Counted from the stretch's first letter, positions 16,877 through 24,649 are shown. The stretch: 48,076 nucleotides of DNA from Candidatus Rokubacteria bacterium 13_1_40CM_69_27 (GCA_001917535.1 MNEF01000121.1:1-48076); one strand, 5' to 3'. The notes: a model not told the origin generated them from the letters alone. Translations and numbers: made by a program.

Positions 16877-17587
16877 TCAGGAGGCGGCGTCCCGCACGCC
16901 CCGGTGCAGCCGCCGCATGTCCACGATGTGGCCCTGCATCGCGGCGCGGGCGCGCTCGCCCTCGCGCGCGGCGATCGCGTCCAGGATCTCGCGGTGAGCG
17001 GCACCCACCTCGGCCTGGTCCTCCGCGGTCAGCTCGATCCGTGGCCCCAGCACCTCCGCCTCCAGATCCATGAGGGCGTCCGTCAGCACGGCGTGCACCG
17101 GATTCCGCGCCGCCACCGCCAGCAGCCGGTGGAAGCCGATGTCGAGTGGGCGCGGATGGCCGCCCCCCGCCGCCAGCGCGACGCGCTCGTCCAGAGCGGT
17201 GCCGAGCGCCTTGAGATCGGCGTCGGTGGCCCGATGGGCGGCCAGCCGCGCGATCTCCGGCTCGATCAGCAGACGCGCCTCGAGGAGGTGAGCCACCGAC
17301 ACCCGCGCCAGCCGGAGCAGCGTGGTGAAGTCGCGGCGGAGGAGCCCGGCATCGACGTGACGCACGAAGTGGCCGCCGCTGGAGCCGTGGCGCACCTCGA
17401 TGAGACCGCGGTGCTCGAGCGTGCGCAGCGCCTCCCGCACGGCGACGCGGCTGGCGCGGAACTGGCGGACCAGCTCGCGCTCCGGCGGCAGCCGGTCGCC
17501 CGTGCCCAGGCGTCCCTCGAAGATGGCGCGCTCGACCTGCCGGACGATGTGCTCGTAGACGCGTGGCGTGCGGACGGAACTGAACAT
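16877..17587 (-). CDS. GntR-family regulator, FadR/FCD subfamily
   Basis: This ~236-residue regulator has an N-terminal winged helix (about 1-70) with LPPERELVRQFRASRVAVRE and LEHRGLIEVRHGSSGGHFV. A C-terminal all-helical FCD ligand domain follows, with likely metal ligands in LDIGFHRLLA (Asp, His), VGAAHREIL and MQGHIVD. FCD regulators respond to carboxylates or amino acids. ATG 17587 (MFSSVR) is preferred over a TTG 24 bases upstream. It is first in the operon and divergent from the LigA-like gene, so it may control both. Confidence 0.88.
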   Translation of the reverse strand: MFSSVRTPRVYEHIVRQVERAIFEGRLGTGDRLPPERELVRQFRASRVAVREALRTLEHRGLIEVRHGSSGGHFVRHVDAGLLRRDFTTLLRLARVSVAHLLEARLLIEPEIARLAAHRATDADLKALGTALDERVALAAGGGHPRPLDIGFHRLLAVAARNPVHAVLTDALMDLEAEVLGPRIELTAEDQAEVGAAHREILDAIAAREGERARAAMQGHIVDMRRLHRGVRDAAS

Positions 17588-17599
17588 CGGTGCGCGCCA

Positions 17600-17628
17600 C
17601 TCTCTGACCAAAGTCCGACGAAGTCAAG
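17600..17628. promoter_or_regulatory. Possible promoter/operator between the GntR gene and the LigA-like gene
   Basis: On the minus strand TTGACT (17627-17622) looks like a -35 element for the regulator gene. The imperfect palindrome gactttggtc lies downstream of it near the start, and GntR/FCD operators are often short T-GGT-C-ACC-A palindromes. A plus-strand TACACT (17646-17651) could be the -10 of the LigA-like gene. The operator reading is speculative. Confidence 0.3.
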
Positions 17629-17691
17629 GGGGGCCGCAAATCGGGTACACTAGGGCCGCCGCGGGGCCCCCGCGGTTCCCAGGAGGTCCGC

Positions 17692-18042
17692 ATGGGTAAC
17701 GTCGAACGCTGCGACAAGACGCTGCCGGTCAACGAGATGATCTTCTACGTCCGTCGCGACGCCCGGCTGCGCGAGCGCTGGACGACCGACCTCGAGGGGC
17801 TGTGCCGGGAGTTCGGGCTGAGCCGCCCGGAGTACGAGGCGCTCCGGGACAAGGACGTGCGGCGCCTCAACGAGATGGGCGTCCACCAGTACCTCATTCC
17901 GCAAATCCTCAGACTGTTCTACGGCGCGGCGCTGAACGCCAACACTCACCCCGCGCTCGAGGCCTACCAGCGCGCCTTCCCCGAGGAGACGGCGAAGGCG
18001 TTCGCGCTGGCCGAGCGGCTCGAGCGGCGGACGCGGAGCTAG
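17692..18042 (+). CDS. LigA-like small subunit of an extradiol dioxygenase
   Basis: This 116-residue helical protein resembles protocatechuate 4,5-dioxygenase alpha subunit (LigA): LCREFGLSRPEYEALRDKD followed by VRRLNEMGVHQYLIPQI. LigA caps the active site of LigB and has no metal of its own. It is placed 3 bases before a LigB-like gene, as in two-subunit class III dioxygenases. ATG 17692 has a strong caggaggt Shine-Dalgarno. Confidence 0.85.
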   Translation: MGNVERCDKTLPVNEMIFYVRRDARLRERWTTDLEGLCREFGLSRPEYEALRDKDVRRLNEMGVHQYLIPQILRLFYGAALNANTHPALEAYQRAFPEETAKAFALAERLERRTRS

Positions 18043-18045
18043 CGC

Positions 18046-18885
18046 ATGGCGCGAATCGTCGCCGCCATGGCCCTGACCCACTCGCCCGGCCTCACCGGGT
18101 GGTTCGACCGGGCGCCGGAGGAGCAGCAGAAGACGGCGTTGCGCGCGCTGGCCGAGATGCGCCAGCGGCTGGAGGCGGCGCGGCCGGACGTCGTCATCGC
18201 CTTCAGCAACGATCACCTGCTCAACTGGCCCATCAACAACACGCCCGAGTTCACCGTGGGCATCGGCGAGGAGCACGTCGGTCCCGCCGACTGGTACGAC
18301 GAGTGGCTGGCGCTCGGCAAGTACCGCATCCCCGGCCACGCCGCGCTGGCGCGCTACCTCGTCAACGAGGGCGCGCGCCGGCGGATCGCGTTCGCCCATC
18401 TGCGGCAGATGCAGTTCGACGACGGGATCTCGGTGCCCATGCACTACCTGAACCCCGAGGGGCGGCTCCCGCTGGTCCCGGTGACGATGAACTGCACGGT
18501 GCCGCCCATCCCCACGCCCGAGCGTGCGTATCAGGTCGGCACCGTCGTGCGCGACATGCTGCACGCCTATCCTGGCCCCGAGCGCATCGCCGTCATCGGC
18601 ACCGGGGGCCTCTCCCACGAGCCCGGCGGCCCACGTTATTTCTGGGTGGACGAGGAATTCGACCGGTGGTTCCTCGACATGCTCAAGAAGGGCGACCACC
18701 GTGCGCTCCTGCGCGAGTGCACGCTCGAGCGTATGGAGGACGCGGGCTCGGGGGGCACCGCCGAGCTCAACGCGTGGATCGTGGCCATGGCCTTCACGCA
18801 GGGCCCGGCCGACGTGCTCGCCTACATGCCGGCCATCGCCTGGCGCACCGGCACCGGCATGGTCGTGTGGAACGACCTGGCGTGA
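18046..18885 (+). CDS. Class III extradiol ring-cleavage dioxygenase, LigB-like
   Basis: This 279-residue LigB-superfamily enzyme keeps the full Fe(II) site. His12 (THSP), His57 (SNDH) and Glu240 (GGTAELN) are ligands, and His191 (GGLSHEP) is the catalytic base, matching Sphingobium LigB His12/His61/Glu242/His195. It would open a catechol-type ring with O2. Divergent LigB proteins also act on other substrates, so protocatechuate is not assured. ATG 18046 follows the LigA-like stop by 3 bases, and the DoxX-like gene starts 1 base after its stop. Confidence 0.9.
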   Translation: MARIVAAMALTHSPGLTGWFDRAPEEQQKTALRALAEMRQRLEAARPDVVIAFSNDHLLNWPINNTPEFTVGIGEEHVGPADWYDEWLALGKYRIPGHAALARYLVNEGARRRIAFAHLRQMQFDDGISVPMHYLNPEGRLPLVPVTMNCTVPPIPTPERAYQVGTVVRDMLHAYPGPERIAVIGTGGLSHEPGGPRYFWVDEEFDRWFLDMLKKGDHRALLRECTLERMEDAGSGGTAELNAWIVAMAFTQGPADVLAYMPAIAWRTGTGMVVWNDLA

Positions 18886-18886
18886 T

Positions 18887-19336
18887 ATGAACGACCGGCA
18901 GGCGTGGGGCCTGGCACTCCTACGCATCACGCTGGGCATCATCTTCGTCATGCACGGGTATTACGCCACGGCCGTCCTGGGGCTCGAACGCACGAGGGAG
19001 CTGATGACCCGCATCGGCAACCCCGAGGAGCTCTCGGGCCTGCTGACCTGGTACCTGCTCGGCGCCCACTTCCTCGGCGGGCTCGCTCTCATCATTGGAT
19101 TTTGGACGACCGTGGCGGCGCTGGCCCAGGTGCCGATCATGGCGGCGGCGCTCTTCCTGCTGCACTGGCCCCAGGGCTTCTTCATGCACGCCGTCGTGGA
19201 CGGCGCGTCGGGACCAGCGGCGGTCGGGGGTTACGAGTTCCCGCTCCTGGTGCTGGTGGCGACGGTGGCGATCGTATTCACGGGACCGGGCGCCTGGTCG
19301 GTGGACGGCCCGCGTCGCCTCCACGATCTGCCCTGA
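18887..19336 (+). CDS. DoxX-family membrane protein
   Basis: This 149-residue membrane protein has four predicted helices: about 7-27, 52-72, 77-97 and 118-137. The DoxX pattern LRITLGIIFVMHGYYA starts the first, and GFFMHAVVDGASGPAAVGG lies before the last. DoxX members are inner-membrane proteins, some being quinone-reducing thiosulfate oxidase subunits and others of unknown role. The position behind LigB suggests membership in the same transcript but does not define function. Confidence 0.82.
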   Translation: MNDRQAWGLALLRITLGIIFVMHGYYATAVLGLERTRELMTRIGNPEELSGLLTWYLLGAHFLGGLALIIGFWTTVAALAQVPIMAAALFLLHWPQGFFMHAVVDGASGPAAVGGYEFPLLVLVATVAIVFTGPGAWSVDGPRRLHDLP

Positions 19337-19341
19337 GAGCG

Positions 19342-19608
19342 ATGGCCTGCACGCACCATCTCGAGGCGAGCCGGGTCCACGACGAGTGGAACAACGCGCT
19401 GCCGCCGCGGCTCGAGATCGATCCGGGCGACACGGTCGTCTTCGACACACGCGACGCCGCCGATGGTTACGACACGCCCGCCTCCACGCACGCCGACGTC
19501 GCCGCCCGAGGCCCGTTCCGCGGCCACCCGCTGACGGGCCCGGTGCGCGTGCGCGGCGCGCGCCCGGGAGACGCGCTGGCCTTCCTACCCGAGAGCGTCT
19601 TCGTCTGA
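19342..19608 (+). pseudogene. Acetamidase/formamidase, truncated N-terminal remnant
   Basis: The 88 residues match the start of the FmdA/AmdA family (normally ~300 residues): THHLEASRVHDEWNNALPP, IDPGDTVVFDTRDA and HPLTGPVRVRGARPGDAL. Family similarity ends at GDAL. Eight unrelated residues and a TGA follow, so about 70 percent of the enzyme is missing. The stop overlaps the CTG used by the VOC gene. A deletion joining this gene to the next is the simplest reading. Confidence 0.72.
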
Positions 19609-20384
19609 AGATCGACCGGCTCGACCACTTCGTCCTCACCGTGCGCGACATCGCCGCCACCACTGAGTTTTACCAACGCGTGCTGGGCATGGAGGTCGTC
19701 ATCTTCGGCCAGGGGCGCACGGCGCTGCGATTCGGCGCCCAGAAGATCAACCTGCACCAGGCCGGGGGGGAGCTCGACCCCAAGGCCGCGCGGCCGACGC
19801 CGGGGTCCGCCGACGTGTGCCTGCTCACGCGCGAGCCGCTGGCGCGGTGGATCGAGCACCTGCGAACCCGGGGCGTCGCCGTCGAGCAAGGACCGGTCAA
19901 GCGCACGGGCGCCCGCCGCCCCCTCGAGTCGATCTACCTCCGCGACCCCGACGGCAATCTGATCGAGATCTCCAACGAGCGGCTCGACGCGGGCGCCGAC
20001 GATCTGGCGCCGCTCCGCGCGTGGCTGCGCGACTGGCAGGCGCGCGTCCGCGCGCGGGACTTCGCCGGGGGCCGGGCGCTCTGCGCCCCCGAGCTGCTGG
20101 CGTTCGGCACCCGGGCTGAGATGGTCGAGGGCGTGGACAAGGTCGCCGAGGATCAGTGGCGACCGGTGTGGCCGAGGATCCGCGACTTCACCGTTCGCGT
20201 GGACGAGGCGCGCGGCGCCATCGTCGGCGACCACGCCTGGATCGCCGCGCGCTGGGACTCGCAGGGGGTCAGGCCCGACGGCTCCACGTTTCCACGCCCC
20301 GGCCGGCTGACCATCATCTTCGAGCAGCGTGGCGGTCGCTGGCTGGCCACCCACACCCACTTCTCGCTCTCACCCGAGCCCTAG
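19605..20384 (+). CDS. VOC-family domain fused to a SnoaL/NTF2-like domain (CTG start)
   Basis: Two domains make a ~259-residue protein. A glyoxalase/VOC domain (about 1-125) carries IDRLDHFVLTVRDIAATTEF, KINLHQAG and YLRDPDGNLIEISN. A SnoaL/NTF2-like cone domain (about 130-259) follows, with WQARVRARDFAGGRAL, DHAWIAARWDS and HTHFSLSPEP. The VOC frame has no ATG, GTG or TTG near the homology start. CTG at 19605 (giving MKIDRLDHF) fits exactly and overlaps the upstream stop as CTGA. VOC metal ligands (His, Gln/His, Glu) appear present. The substrate is unknown. Confidence 0.82.
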   Translation: MKIDRLDHFVLTVRDIAATTEFYQRVLGMEVVIFGQGRTALRFGAQKINLHQAGGELDPKAARPTPGSADVCLLTREPLARWIEHLRTRGVAVEQGPVKRTGARRPLESIYLRDPDGNLIEISNERLDAGADDLAPLRAWLRDWQARVRARDFAGGRALCAPELLAFGTRAEMVEGVDKVAEDQWRPVWPRIRDFTVRVDEARGAIVGDHAWIAARWDSQGVRPDGSTFPRPGRLTIIFEQRGGRWLATHTHFSLSPEP

Positions 20385-20393
20385 GAGGGACGC

Positions 20394-21230
20394 ATGCACA
20401 TCGGACTCTGCATCTTCCCCACCGAGTACGCCATCCGCATCGACGAGCTGGCCCGAGCCGCCGAGGAGCGCGGCTTCGAGTCGCTCTTCGTGCCCGAGCA
20501 CACCCACATCCCCACCAGCCGCCGCAGCCCGTTCGCCGGCGGCGCCCAGCTGCCGGAGGAATACAAGTACACGCTCGATCCGTTCGTCACGCTGATGGCC
20601 GCGGCGGCAGCCACCAAGCGGCTTCGCGTCGGCACCGGCATCTGCCTCCTCATCGAGCGCGACACGATCACCACCGCCAAGTCCGTGGCCAGCCTCGACC
20701 TCCTGTCGGGCGGCCGCGTCCTCTTCGGCATCGGCGGCGGCTGGAACGCCGAGGAGATGGAGCACCACGGCACCGTCTTCAAGACGCGCTTCAAGCGGCT
20801 GCGCGAGCAGGTGCTGGCGATGAAGGAGATCTGGACGAAGGACGTGGCGGAGTTCCACGGCGACCTCGTCAACTTCGATCCGATCTGGTGCTGGCCCAAG
20901 CCCGTGCAGAAGCCGCATCCCCCGGTCCTGCTGGGCGGCGAGAGCGGCCATACCCTCCAGCGCGTCGTCGAGTTCTGCGACGGCTGGTTCCCCCGCGGTC
21001 GCAACGAGCAGGCGATCCTGCCCGGGCTGGCCGACCTCACGGCGCGCGCGGCCAAGGCCGGGCGCGACATGAAGACGATCTCGGTCTCGGTCTTCGGGGC
21101 CAAGCCGGACGACAAGACGCTCGACACATACCGGTCGGCCGGCATCACGCGCGCCCTTTTCCGCCTCCCTCCCGAGGGGCGCGACAAGATCCTGCCACTC
21201 CTCGACCAGTACGCGAAGCTGATCCGGTGA
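20394..21230 (+). CDS. LLM-class flavin-dependent oxidoreductase (F420-type)
   Basis: This 278-residue TIM-barrel protein of the luciferase-like family has typical LAAAEERGFESLFVPEHTH-like N-terminal features and TGICLLIERDTITTAKSVA. GGRVLFGIGGGWNAEEMEHH is also present. Such proteins use F420 or FMN. The GGGWNAEEMEHHG stretch is common in F420 members, and the neighbouring PPOX gene supports F420 use, though no F420 synthesis gene is visible. ATG 20394 has a strong taggaggg Shine-Dalgarno; GTGA overlap with the next gene. Confidence 0.9.
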   Translation: MHIGLCIFPTEYAIRIDELARAAEERGFESLFVPEHTHIPTSRRSPFAGGAQLPEEYKYTLDPFVTLMAAAAATKRLRVGTGICLLIERDTITTAKSVASLDLLSGGRVLFGIGGGWNAEEMEHHGTVFKTRFKRLREQVLAMKEIWTKDVAEFHGDLVNFDPIWCWPKPVQKPHPPVLLGGESGHTLQRVVEFCDGWFPRGRNEQAILPGLADLTARAAKAGRDMKTISVSVFGAKPDDKTLDTYRSAGITRALFRLPPEGRDKILPLLDQYAKLIR

Positions 21231-21655
21231 GCGACGCCCCCCCCGGCTGGGCCCTCGAGCTGCTGCATCAGGCGCGGGTGGCCCGGCTGGGGACGGCGGA
21301 CCGCACGGCGCGGCCGCTGGTGGTGCCGGTCTGCTATGCGTTCGATGGGCAGCACGTCTACTCGGCGATCGACGCCAAGCCCAAGCGCACCCGCGCGCTG
21401 CGGCGCCTCCGCAACATCGCCGAGAACCCCGCGGTCGCACTCGTCGTGGACCACTACGACGAGGAGTGGACCCGGCTGTGCTACGTGATCGCCGAGGGGC
21501 GCGCTGAGATCCTGACCGCTGGCGCCGACTACGCGCGCGGGATCGATCTGCTCCTCGCCAAGTATCCCCAGTATCGCGCGATGGGGCTCAGCCGGGAGGC
21601 CGGCACCCTGATCCGCATCGCGCCCGAACGCTACCTCTGCTGGCGATACGCGTGA
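21227..21655 (+). CDS. PPOX-class (probable F420-dependent) split-barrel protein
   Basis: This 142-residue split beta-barrel flavin/F420-binding protein opens with VARLGTADRTARPLVVPVCYAFDG and has YSAIDAKPKR, NPAVALVVDHYDEEW and APERYLCWRY at the C-terminus. It resembles the Rv0121-type subgroup assigned to F420 in mycobacteria. GTG 21227 overlaps the LLM stop by 3 bases, so both enzymes are probably made together. The reaction is not defined. Confidence 0.85.
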   Translation: MSDAPPGWALELLHQARVARLGTADRTARPLVVPVCYAFDGQHVYSAIDAKPKRTRALRRLRNIAENPAVALVVDHYDEEWTRLCYVIAEGRAEILTAGADYARGIDLLLAKYPQYRAMGLSREAGTLIRIAPERYLCWRYA

Positions 21656-21671
21656 TCGCGCGGGGGCGGCG

Positions 21672-22148
21672 ATGACGGAGCCGGCGAAGCACTACGTCTC
21701 CTGGAGCGACGTCGAGCGTCTGGTCGGTAGGCTGCTCAAGGCGCTGCCCCGCGGCTATGACAACCTCCTCGTCGTCACCCGGGGCGGGATGGTGCCGGCC
21801 TGCCTCATCAGCGAGCGCGCCAACATCCGCAATATCCTCTACGCGGCAGTGGTGCTCTACGACGGCGAGGAGCGCGCGCTGCCCGAGCCGGTCTTCGTCC
21901 AGTTTCCCGAGGCGCATCAGGTGGCCGGGCGCCGCATCCTCGTCGTCGACGACGTGTGGGACAGCGGCAGCACGATCGTGACTCTGCGCGACCGCCTGCG
22001 TAAGGCTGGCGCCCACGTGGACGTGTGCGTGCTCCACTACAAGCCGCGCCGCAACCGCTTCCCCGGCGACGGCCCCGACTACTACGCCGAGGAAACGGAC
22101 GCCTGGATCGTGTACCCCTGGGAGCCGGAGCACCCCCTGGCCGACTGA
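21672..22148 (+). CDS. Phosphoribosyltransferase-fold protein (Gpt-like)
   Basis: This 158-residue type I PRTase keeps the PRPP-binding loop RILVVDDVWDSGSTIVTLRD and an upstream VVTRGGMVPACLIS pyrophosphate loop. The layout resembles xanthine-guanine phosphoribosyltransferase. Its C-terminal YYAEETDAWIVYPWEPE is typical of Gpt-like members. It probably salvages a purine base; exact specificity is unknown. It starts 16 bases after the PPOX gene. Confidence 0.85.
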   Translation: MTEPAKHYVSWSDVERLVGRLLKALPRGYDNLLVVTRGGMVPACLISERANIRNILYAAVVLYDGEERALPEPVFVQFPEAHQVAGRRILVVDDVWDSGSTIVTLRDRLRKAGAHVDVCVLHYKPRRNRFPGDGPDYYAEETDAWIVYPWEPEHPLAD

Positions 22149-22183
22149 CGCCGCCGGGCGGCCGTCCGGTTCCCAGCGCCGCC

Positions 22184-22328
22184 TACTTCATCGTGCTGGG
22201 CAAGATGAGGGCCAGCGGGGGCCAGAGCGCGAGAGCTTGAGCTTGACCTCCTGGGCGGAGGCCGGGCCCGCCAGTCCCAGAGCAGCGACGAGGACGACGG
22301 CCATCACCGATCGGACCCCGTGTCTCAC
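22184..22328 (-). pseudogene. Internally deleted transporter remnant (signal peptide joined to permease tail)
   Basis: On the minus strand a GTG at 22328 opens a signal peptide (SVMAVVLVAALGLAGPASA) followed by QEVKLKLS, as in TRAP or other solute-binding proteins. The frame then changes. In the neighbouring frame LKLALWPPLALILPSTMK and a TAG (22184-22186) look like the C-terminal helix of a membrane permease such as DctM. The simplest reading is deletion of everything between the start of a binding-protein gene and the end of its permease. The TRAP assignment rests on short segments and is uncertain. Confidence 0.5.
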
Positions 22329-22364
22329 GGCTGGATCCTTGAGCATGGTAGCCGGATCATACCT

Positions 22365-22370
22365 TATGAT
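22365..22370 (+). promoter_or_regulatory. -10-like TATGAT directly before the MOSC gene
   Basis: TATGAT (5 of 6 matches to TATAAT) ends 6 bases before the ATG at 22377. Transcription would start at or near the first codon, predicting a leaderless mRNA. The best -35 (TTGAGC, 22339-22344) is 20 bases away, so the match is imperfect. Confidence 0.4.
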
Positions 22371-22376
22371 GTGCGC

Positions 22377-22871
22377 ATGTGGCAGGGCACCGTCGTCTCC
22401 ATTCACATCGGCAAGGAGGCCGGCGCTCCGCTGGAGGTCGTCGCGGAGACGCGAGCCGTGCCGGGGCGGGGGCTCGAGGGCGATCGATACTTCCGGGGGC
22501 GCGGATATTACTCCGACCGGCCCAGCGTGGGCGGGCGCGAGGTCACGCTGATCGAGATGGAGACGATCGAGGCGCTGGAGCACGGCCTCCTCAACGCCGC
22601 CGGCGAGCGCCTGGGGATCAAGGTCACCGCGGCGGAGACGCGGCGCAACATCGCGACGGCCGGCGTGCCCCTCAATCACTTGGTCGGCCAGACGTTCTGG
22701 GTCGGGCCGGTCCAGATGCGCGGCACCCGGCTCTGCGAGCCCTGCAAGCACCTCGAGGAGCTGGCCGGGCGCCCCCACCTCATGAGCGGTCTGATCCACC
22801 GCGGTGGGCTGCGCGCCCAGATCCTCAATGAAGGGATCATCCGCATCGGCGACGTCGTCCGCCCTGCCTGA
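22377..22871 (+). CDS. MOSC-domain protein
   Basis: This 164-residue MOSC domain is the fold that binds sulphur carried from the MOCO sulphurase family. It has GTVVSIHIGKEAGAPLEVV, the VPGRGLEGDRYFRGRGYYS loop and ETRRNIATAGVPLNHLVGQ. The conserved Cys sits in RLCEPCKHLEELAGRP. Standalone MOSC proteins act in molybdenum-cofactor-linked sulphur transfer or in reduction of N-hydroxylated compounds. ATG 22377 is preferred over a GTG 6 bases upstream. No Shine-Dalgarno is evident, in line with a leaderless message. Confidence 0.88.
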   Translation: MWQGTVVSIHIGKEAGAPLEVVAETRAVPGRGLEGDRYFRGRGYYSDRPSVGGREVTLIEMETIEALEHGLLNAAGERLGIKVTAAETRRNIATAGVPLNHLVGQTFWVGPVQMRGTRLCEPCKHLEELAGRPHLMSGLIHRGGLRAQILNEGIIRIGDVVRPA

Positions 22872-22896
22872 CATGCCGACCGAAGGGGGCCACGCC

Positions 22897-23580
22897 ATGG
22901 CTGACCACAGCGAGTTTCGCCGGCAGCTCGAGGCCGCCGTCAACGCCAAGCACAGCCGCCTGAACCCGTTCACCGAGAAGTGGGTCAAGGGCGAGCTGAC
23001 GCGCGCCCAGCTCGGGGCCTGGGCGGCGCAGCACCACCAGTACGTCTCGCAGTTTCCCCGCTGGTGCGCCGCGGTGTACGCCGAGTGTCCCTACGGCGAC
23101 GCCCGGGATTTCCTGCTGGAGAACATCATCGAAGAGGAGTCGGGCACGAAGCACGTGGACTTGCTCATCCGCTTCGCCGAGGCGTGCGGCGTGAGCCGCG
23201 CCGAGGTCGAGCGCACGGTCGAGCTTCCCACCACCCGAGCCCTGACCGCGTGGTGCTACGAGATGGCGCACAAGCCCTTCTACGAGGCGGCGGCCGGGCT
23301 CCTGGTCGGCCTGGAGTCGCAGGTTCCCGGCATCTACCGCCGCAACCTGCCGCCGCTCAAGCCCCTCTATGGCTTCACGGATCACGAGATCGAGTTCTTC
23401 GCCGTCCACATCGAGGCCGACGAGGTGCATGGCGAGCGCGGCTACGAGATCGTCGAGACGTACTCGACCACGCCCGAGATGCGGCAGCGGGCGATCGAGG
23501 CGGTCCGCCAGGCCACGGAGATGCGCTGGCAGTACATGACCGGGCTCTACCGCGCCTATGTCCTCAAGGAGGACACGTGA
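22897..23580 (+). CDS. TenA/PqqC-fold (haem-oxygenase-like) protein, possible di-iron oxidase
   Basis: This 227-residue all-helical protein belongs to the TenA/PqqC/CADD superfamily. Candidate metal ligands appear in the pattern of haem-oxygenase-like di-iron oxidases: ENIIEEESGTKHVDL (Glu...His) and FAVHIEADEVHGERG (His, Asp, His in one helix). PqqC instead uses no metal, and TenA cleaves thiamine. The acid/His clusters make an oxidative enzyme more likely but do not prove it. ATG 22897 is preferred (MADHSEF) with gaaggggg upstream. A Rieske protein gene follows 24 bases later, a possible electron donor. Confidence 0.72.
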   Translation: MADHSEFRRQLEAAVNAKHSRLNPFTEKWVKGELTRAQLGAWAAQHHQYVSQFPRWCAAVYAECPYGDARDFLLENIIEEESGTKHVDLLIRFAEACGVSRAEVERTVELPTTRALTAWCYEMAHKPFYEAAAGLLVGLESQVPGIYRRNLPPLKPLYGFTDHEIEFFAVHIEADEVHGERGYEIVETYSTTPEMRQRAIEAVRQATEMRWQYMTGLYRAYVLKEDT

Positions 23581-23604
23581 TCGATCCTCGACGAGGACGC
23601 CTGA

Positions 23605-23916
23605 GTGGGTGAAGTCCGCGTGGCCCGCCTGGACGAGCTCCCGGCCGGCCAGCTCACCCGCGTCGACGTGAACGACGTGCGCGTCGTCCTCGCCCGCGTC
23701 GGCGACACCGTCTACGCGTGCGGCGATACCTGCGCTCATCAGGGCGGGCCGCTCAGCCAGGGCCGGCTCAGCGGCACGCGGCTGGCGTGCCCGTGGCACG
23801 GATGGATGTACGACGTCAGAACGGGCCAGTGCCTGATGCCGGCCCGCAACGCCCGCGTGCCCAGCTATCCCGTCCGCGTCGACGCGGGGGAGGTCTGGAT
23901 CACCGTGGGGGGCTGA
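23605..23916 (+). CDS. Rieske-type [2Fe-2S] ferredoxin
   Basis: This 103-residue small Rieske protein ligates the cluster through C43-A-H45 (DTCAHQGGPL) and C62-P-W-H65 (ACPWHGWMYD). The spacing and the GGPLSQG loop are typical of dioxygenase-system ferredoxins. It has no signal peptide, so it is cytoplasmic, and probably supplies electrons to an oxygenase or oxidase. GTG 23605 is the start (MGEVRVARL). Its neighbours, a TenA/PqqC-fold protein and a GlcG-like protein, suggest a three-protein redox unit. Confidence 0.9.
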   Translation: MGEVRVARLDELPAGQLTRVDVNDVRVVLARVGDTVYACGDTCAHQGGPLSQGRLSGTRLACPWHGWMYDVRTGQCLMPARNARVPSYPVRVDAGEVWITVGG

Positions 23917-23923
23917 GGTCTAT

Positions 23924-24346
23924 ATGGCTCTCACGCTGAAGCAGGCGCACGAGTGCCTCGAGCGGGGTCAGGCCAAGTCCCGCGAGCTGGGCTTCAAGGT
24001 CGCCATCGTCGTCGTCGACGACGCCGGCCACCTCGTCGCCTGCAACCGCATGGATGGGGCGCTGTGGGTGACGCCCGAGATCGCCCGCGCCAAGGCCAAC
24101 GCGGCGGCCGCCTTCCAGGCGAGCACGCTCGAGCTGGAGGAGCGGTTCACCAAGCGCATGCTCTTCGCCGACAACGTGGCCACGCTCGGCGCCTGGCAGT
24201 TCGTCTTCGGCCAGGGCGGGGTGCCGATCGTCGACAACGGCCGCATCGTGGGCGCCGTCGGTGTCAGCGGCGCCGTCCCCGCGGAGAACGATCACACGAT
24301 CGCCGACGCCGCCGCCGGCCACCCACAGGTGCCCAGAAGCCACTAG
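23924..24346 (+). CDS. GlcG/HbpS family protein
   Basis: This 140-residue protein of the GlcG/HbpS (DUF336) family opens with LTLKQAHECLERGQAKSREL and continues VAIVVVDDAGHLVACNRMDG. It ends in GAVGVSGAVPAENDHTIADA. Family members bind haem or cobalamin-like ligands (HbpS) or lie in glycolate and diol operons (GlcG, PduO C-terminal domain). The last ~12 residues look atypical. It sits 7 bases after the Rieske gene. Confidence 0.87.
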   Translation: MALTLKQAHECLERGQAKSRELGFKVAIVVVDDAGHLVACNRMDGALWVTPEIARAKANAAAAFQASTLELEERFTKRMLFADNVATLGAWQFVFGQGGVPIVDNGRIVGAVGVSGAVPAENDHTIADAAAGHPQVPRSH

Positions 24347-24649
24347 GCCACGCGCGGGACATCGACGCTCGAGGCCTGGACATCGAAATGCTCGGCATGG
24401 AGTCCGCAGAGGGTGGTGGCGTCGGCTTCGAGGCTGTGGAAAGGCCCGTCTCCCCTTGACGCACGAGTGCGCCCTGACCTCACGCACCTCCGCGCGGAAA
24501 GACAAGGCGAAACTGGCGGACACAAACAGCCCGCGAGCGTGCTGAAGAAAATGTTTGCTGGAATTACGATCGATCGTGACGGCGCGATGCCCCGGCCGGC
24601 TCGCCCGGCCCCGCGGCAGCGCGCCCCGTTCTGATGTAATCTGGCGGGC
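24347..24649. other. Non-coding spacer without a supported gene
   Basis: About 300 bases lie between the GlcG-like gene and a 51-codon gene. A locally AT-richer stretch (about 24540-24570) is followed by a perfect 12-base palindrome, acgatcgatcgt (24566-24577). These may be the promoter and an operator for the genes downstream. A minus-strand open frame of 60 codons (24343-24525) has no family resemblance and was not accepted. Confidence 0.4.

Noticed and set aside
15656-17653. 665-codon plus-strand open frame opposite DUF1015 and GntR genes
   Set aside because: Antisense shadow of well-supported minus-strand genes with clear family signatures; its own sequence lacks any motif.
24343-24525. 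Minus-strand 60-codon frame in the spacer after the GlcG-like gene
   Set aside because: The C-terminal part reads protein-like, but no family, start signal or neighbour supports it.
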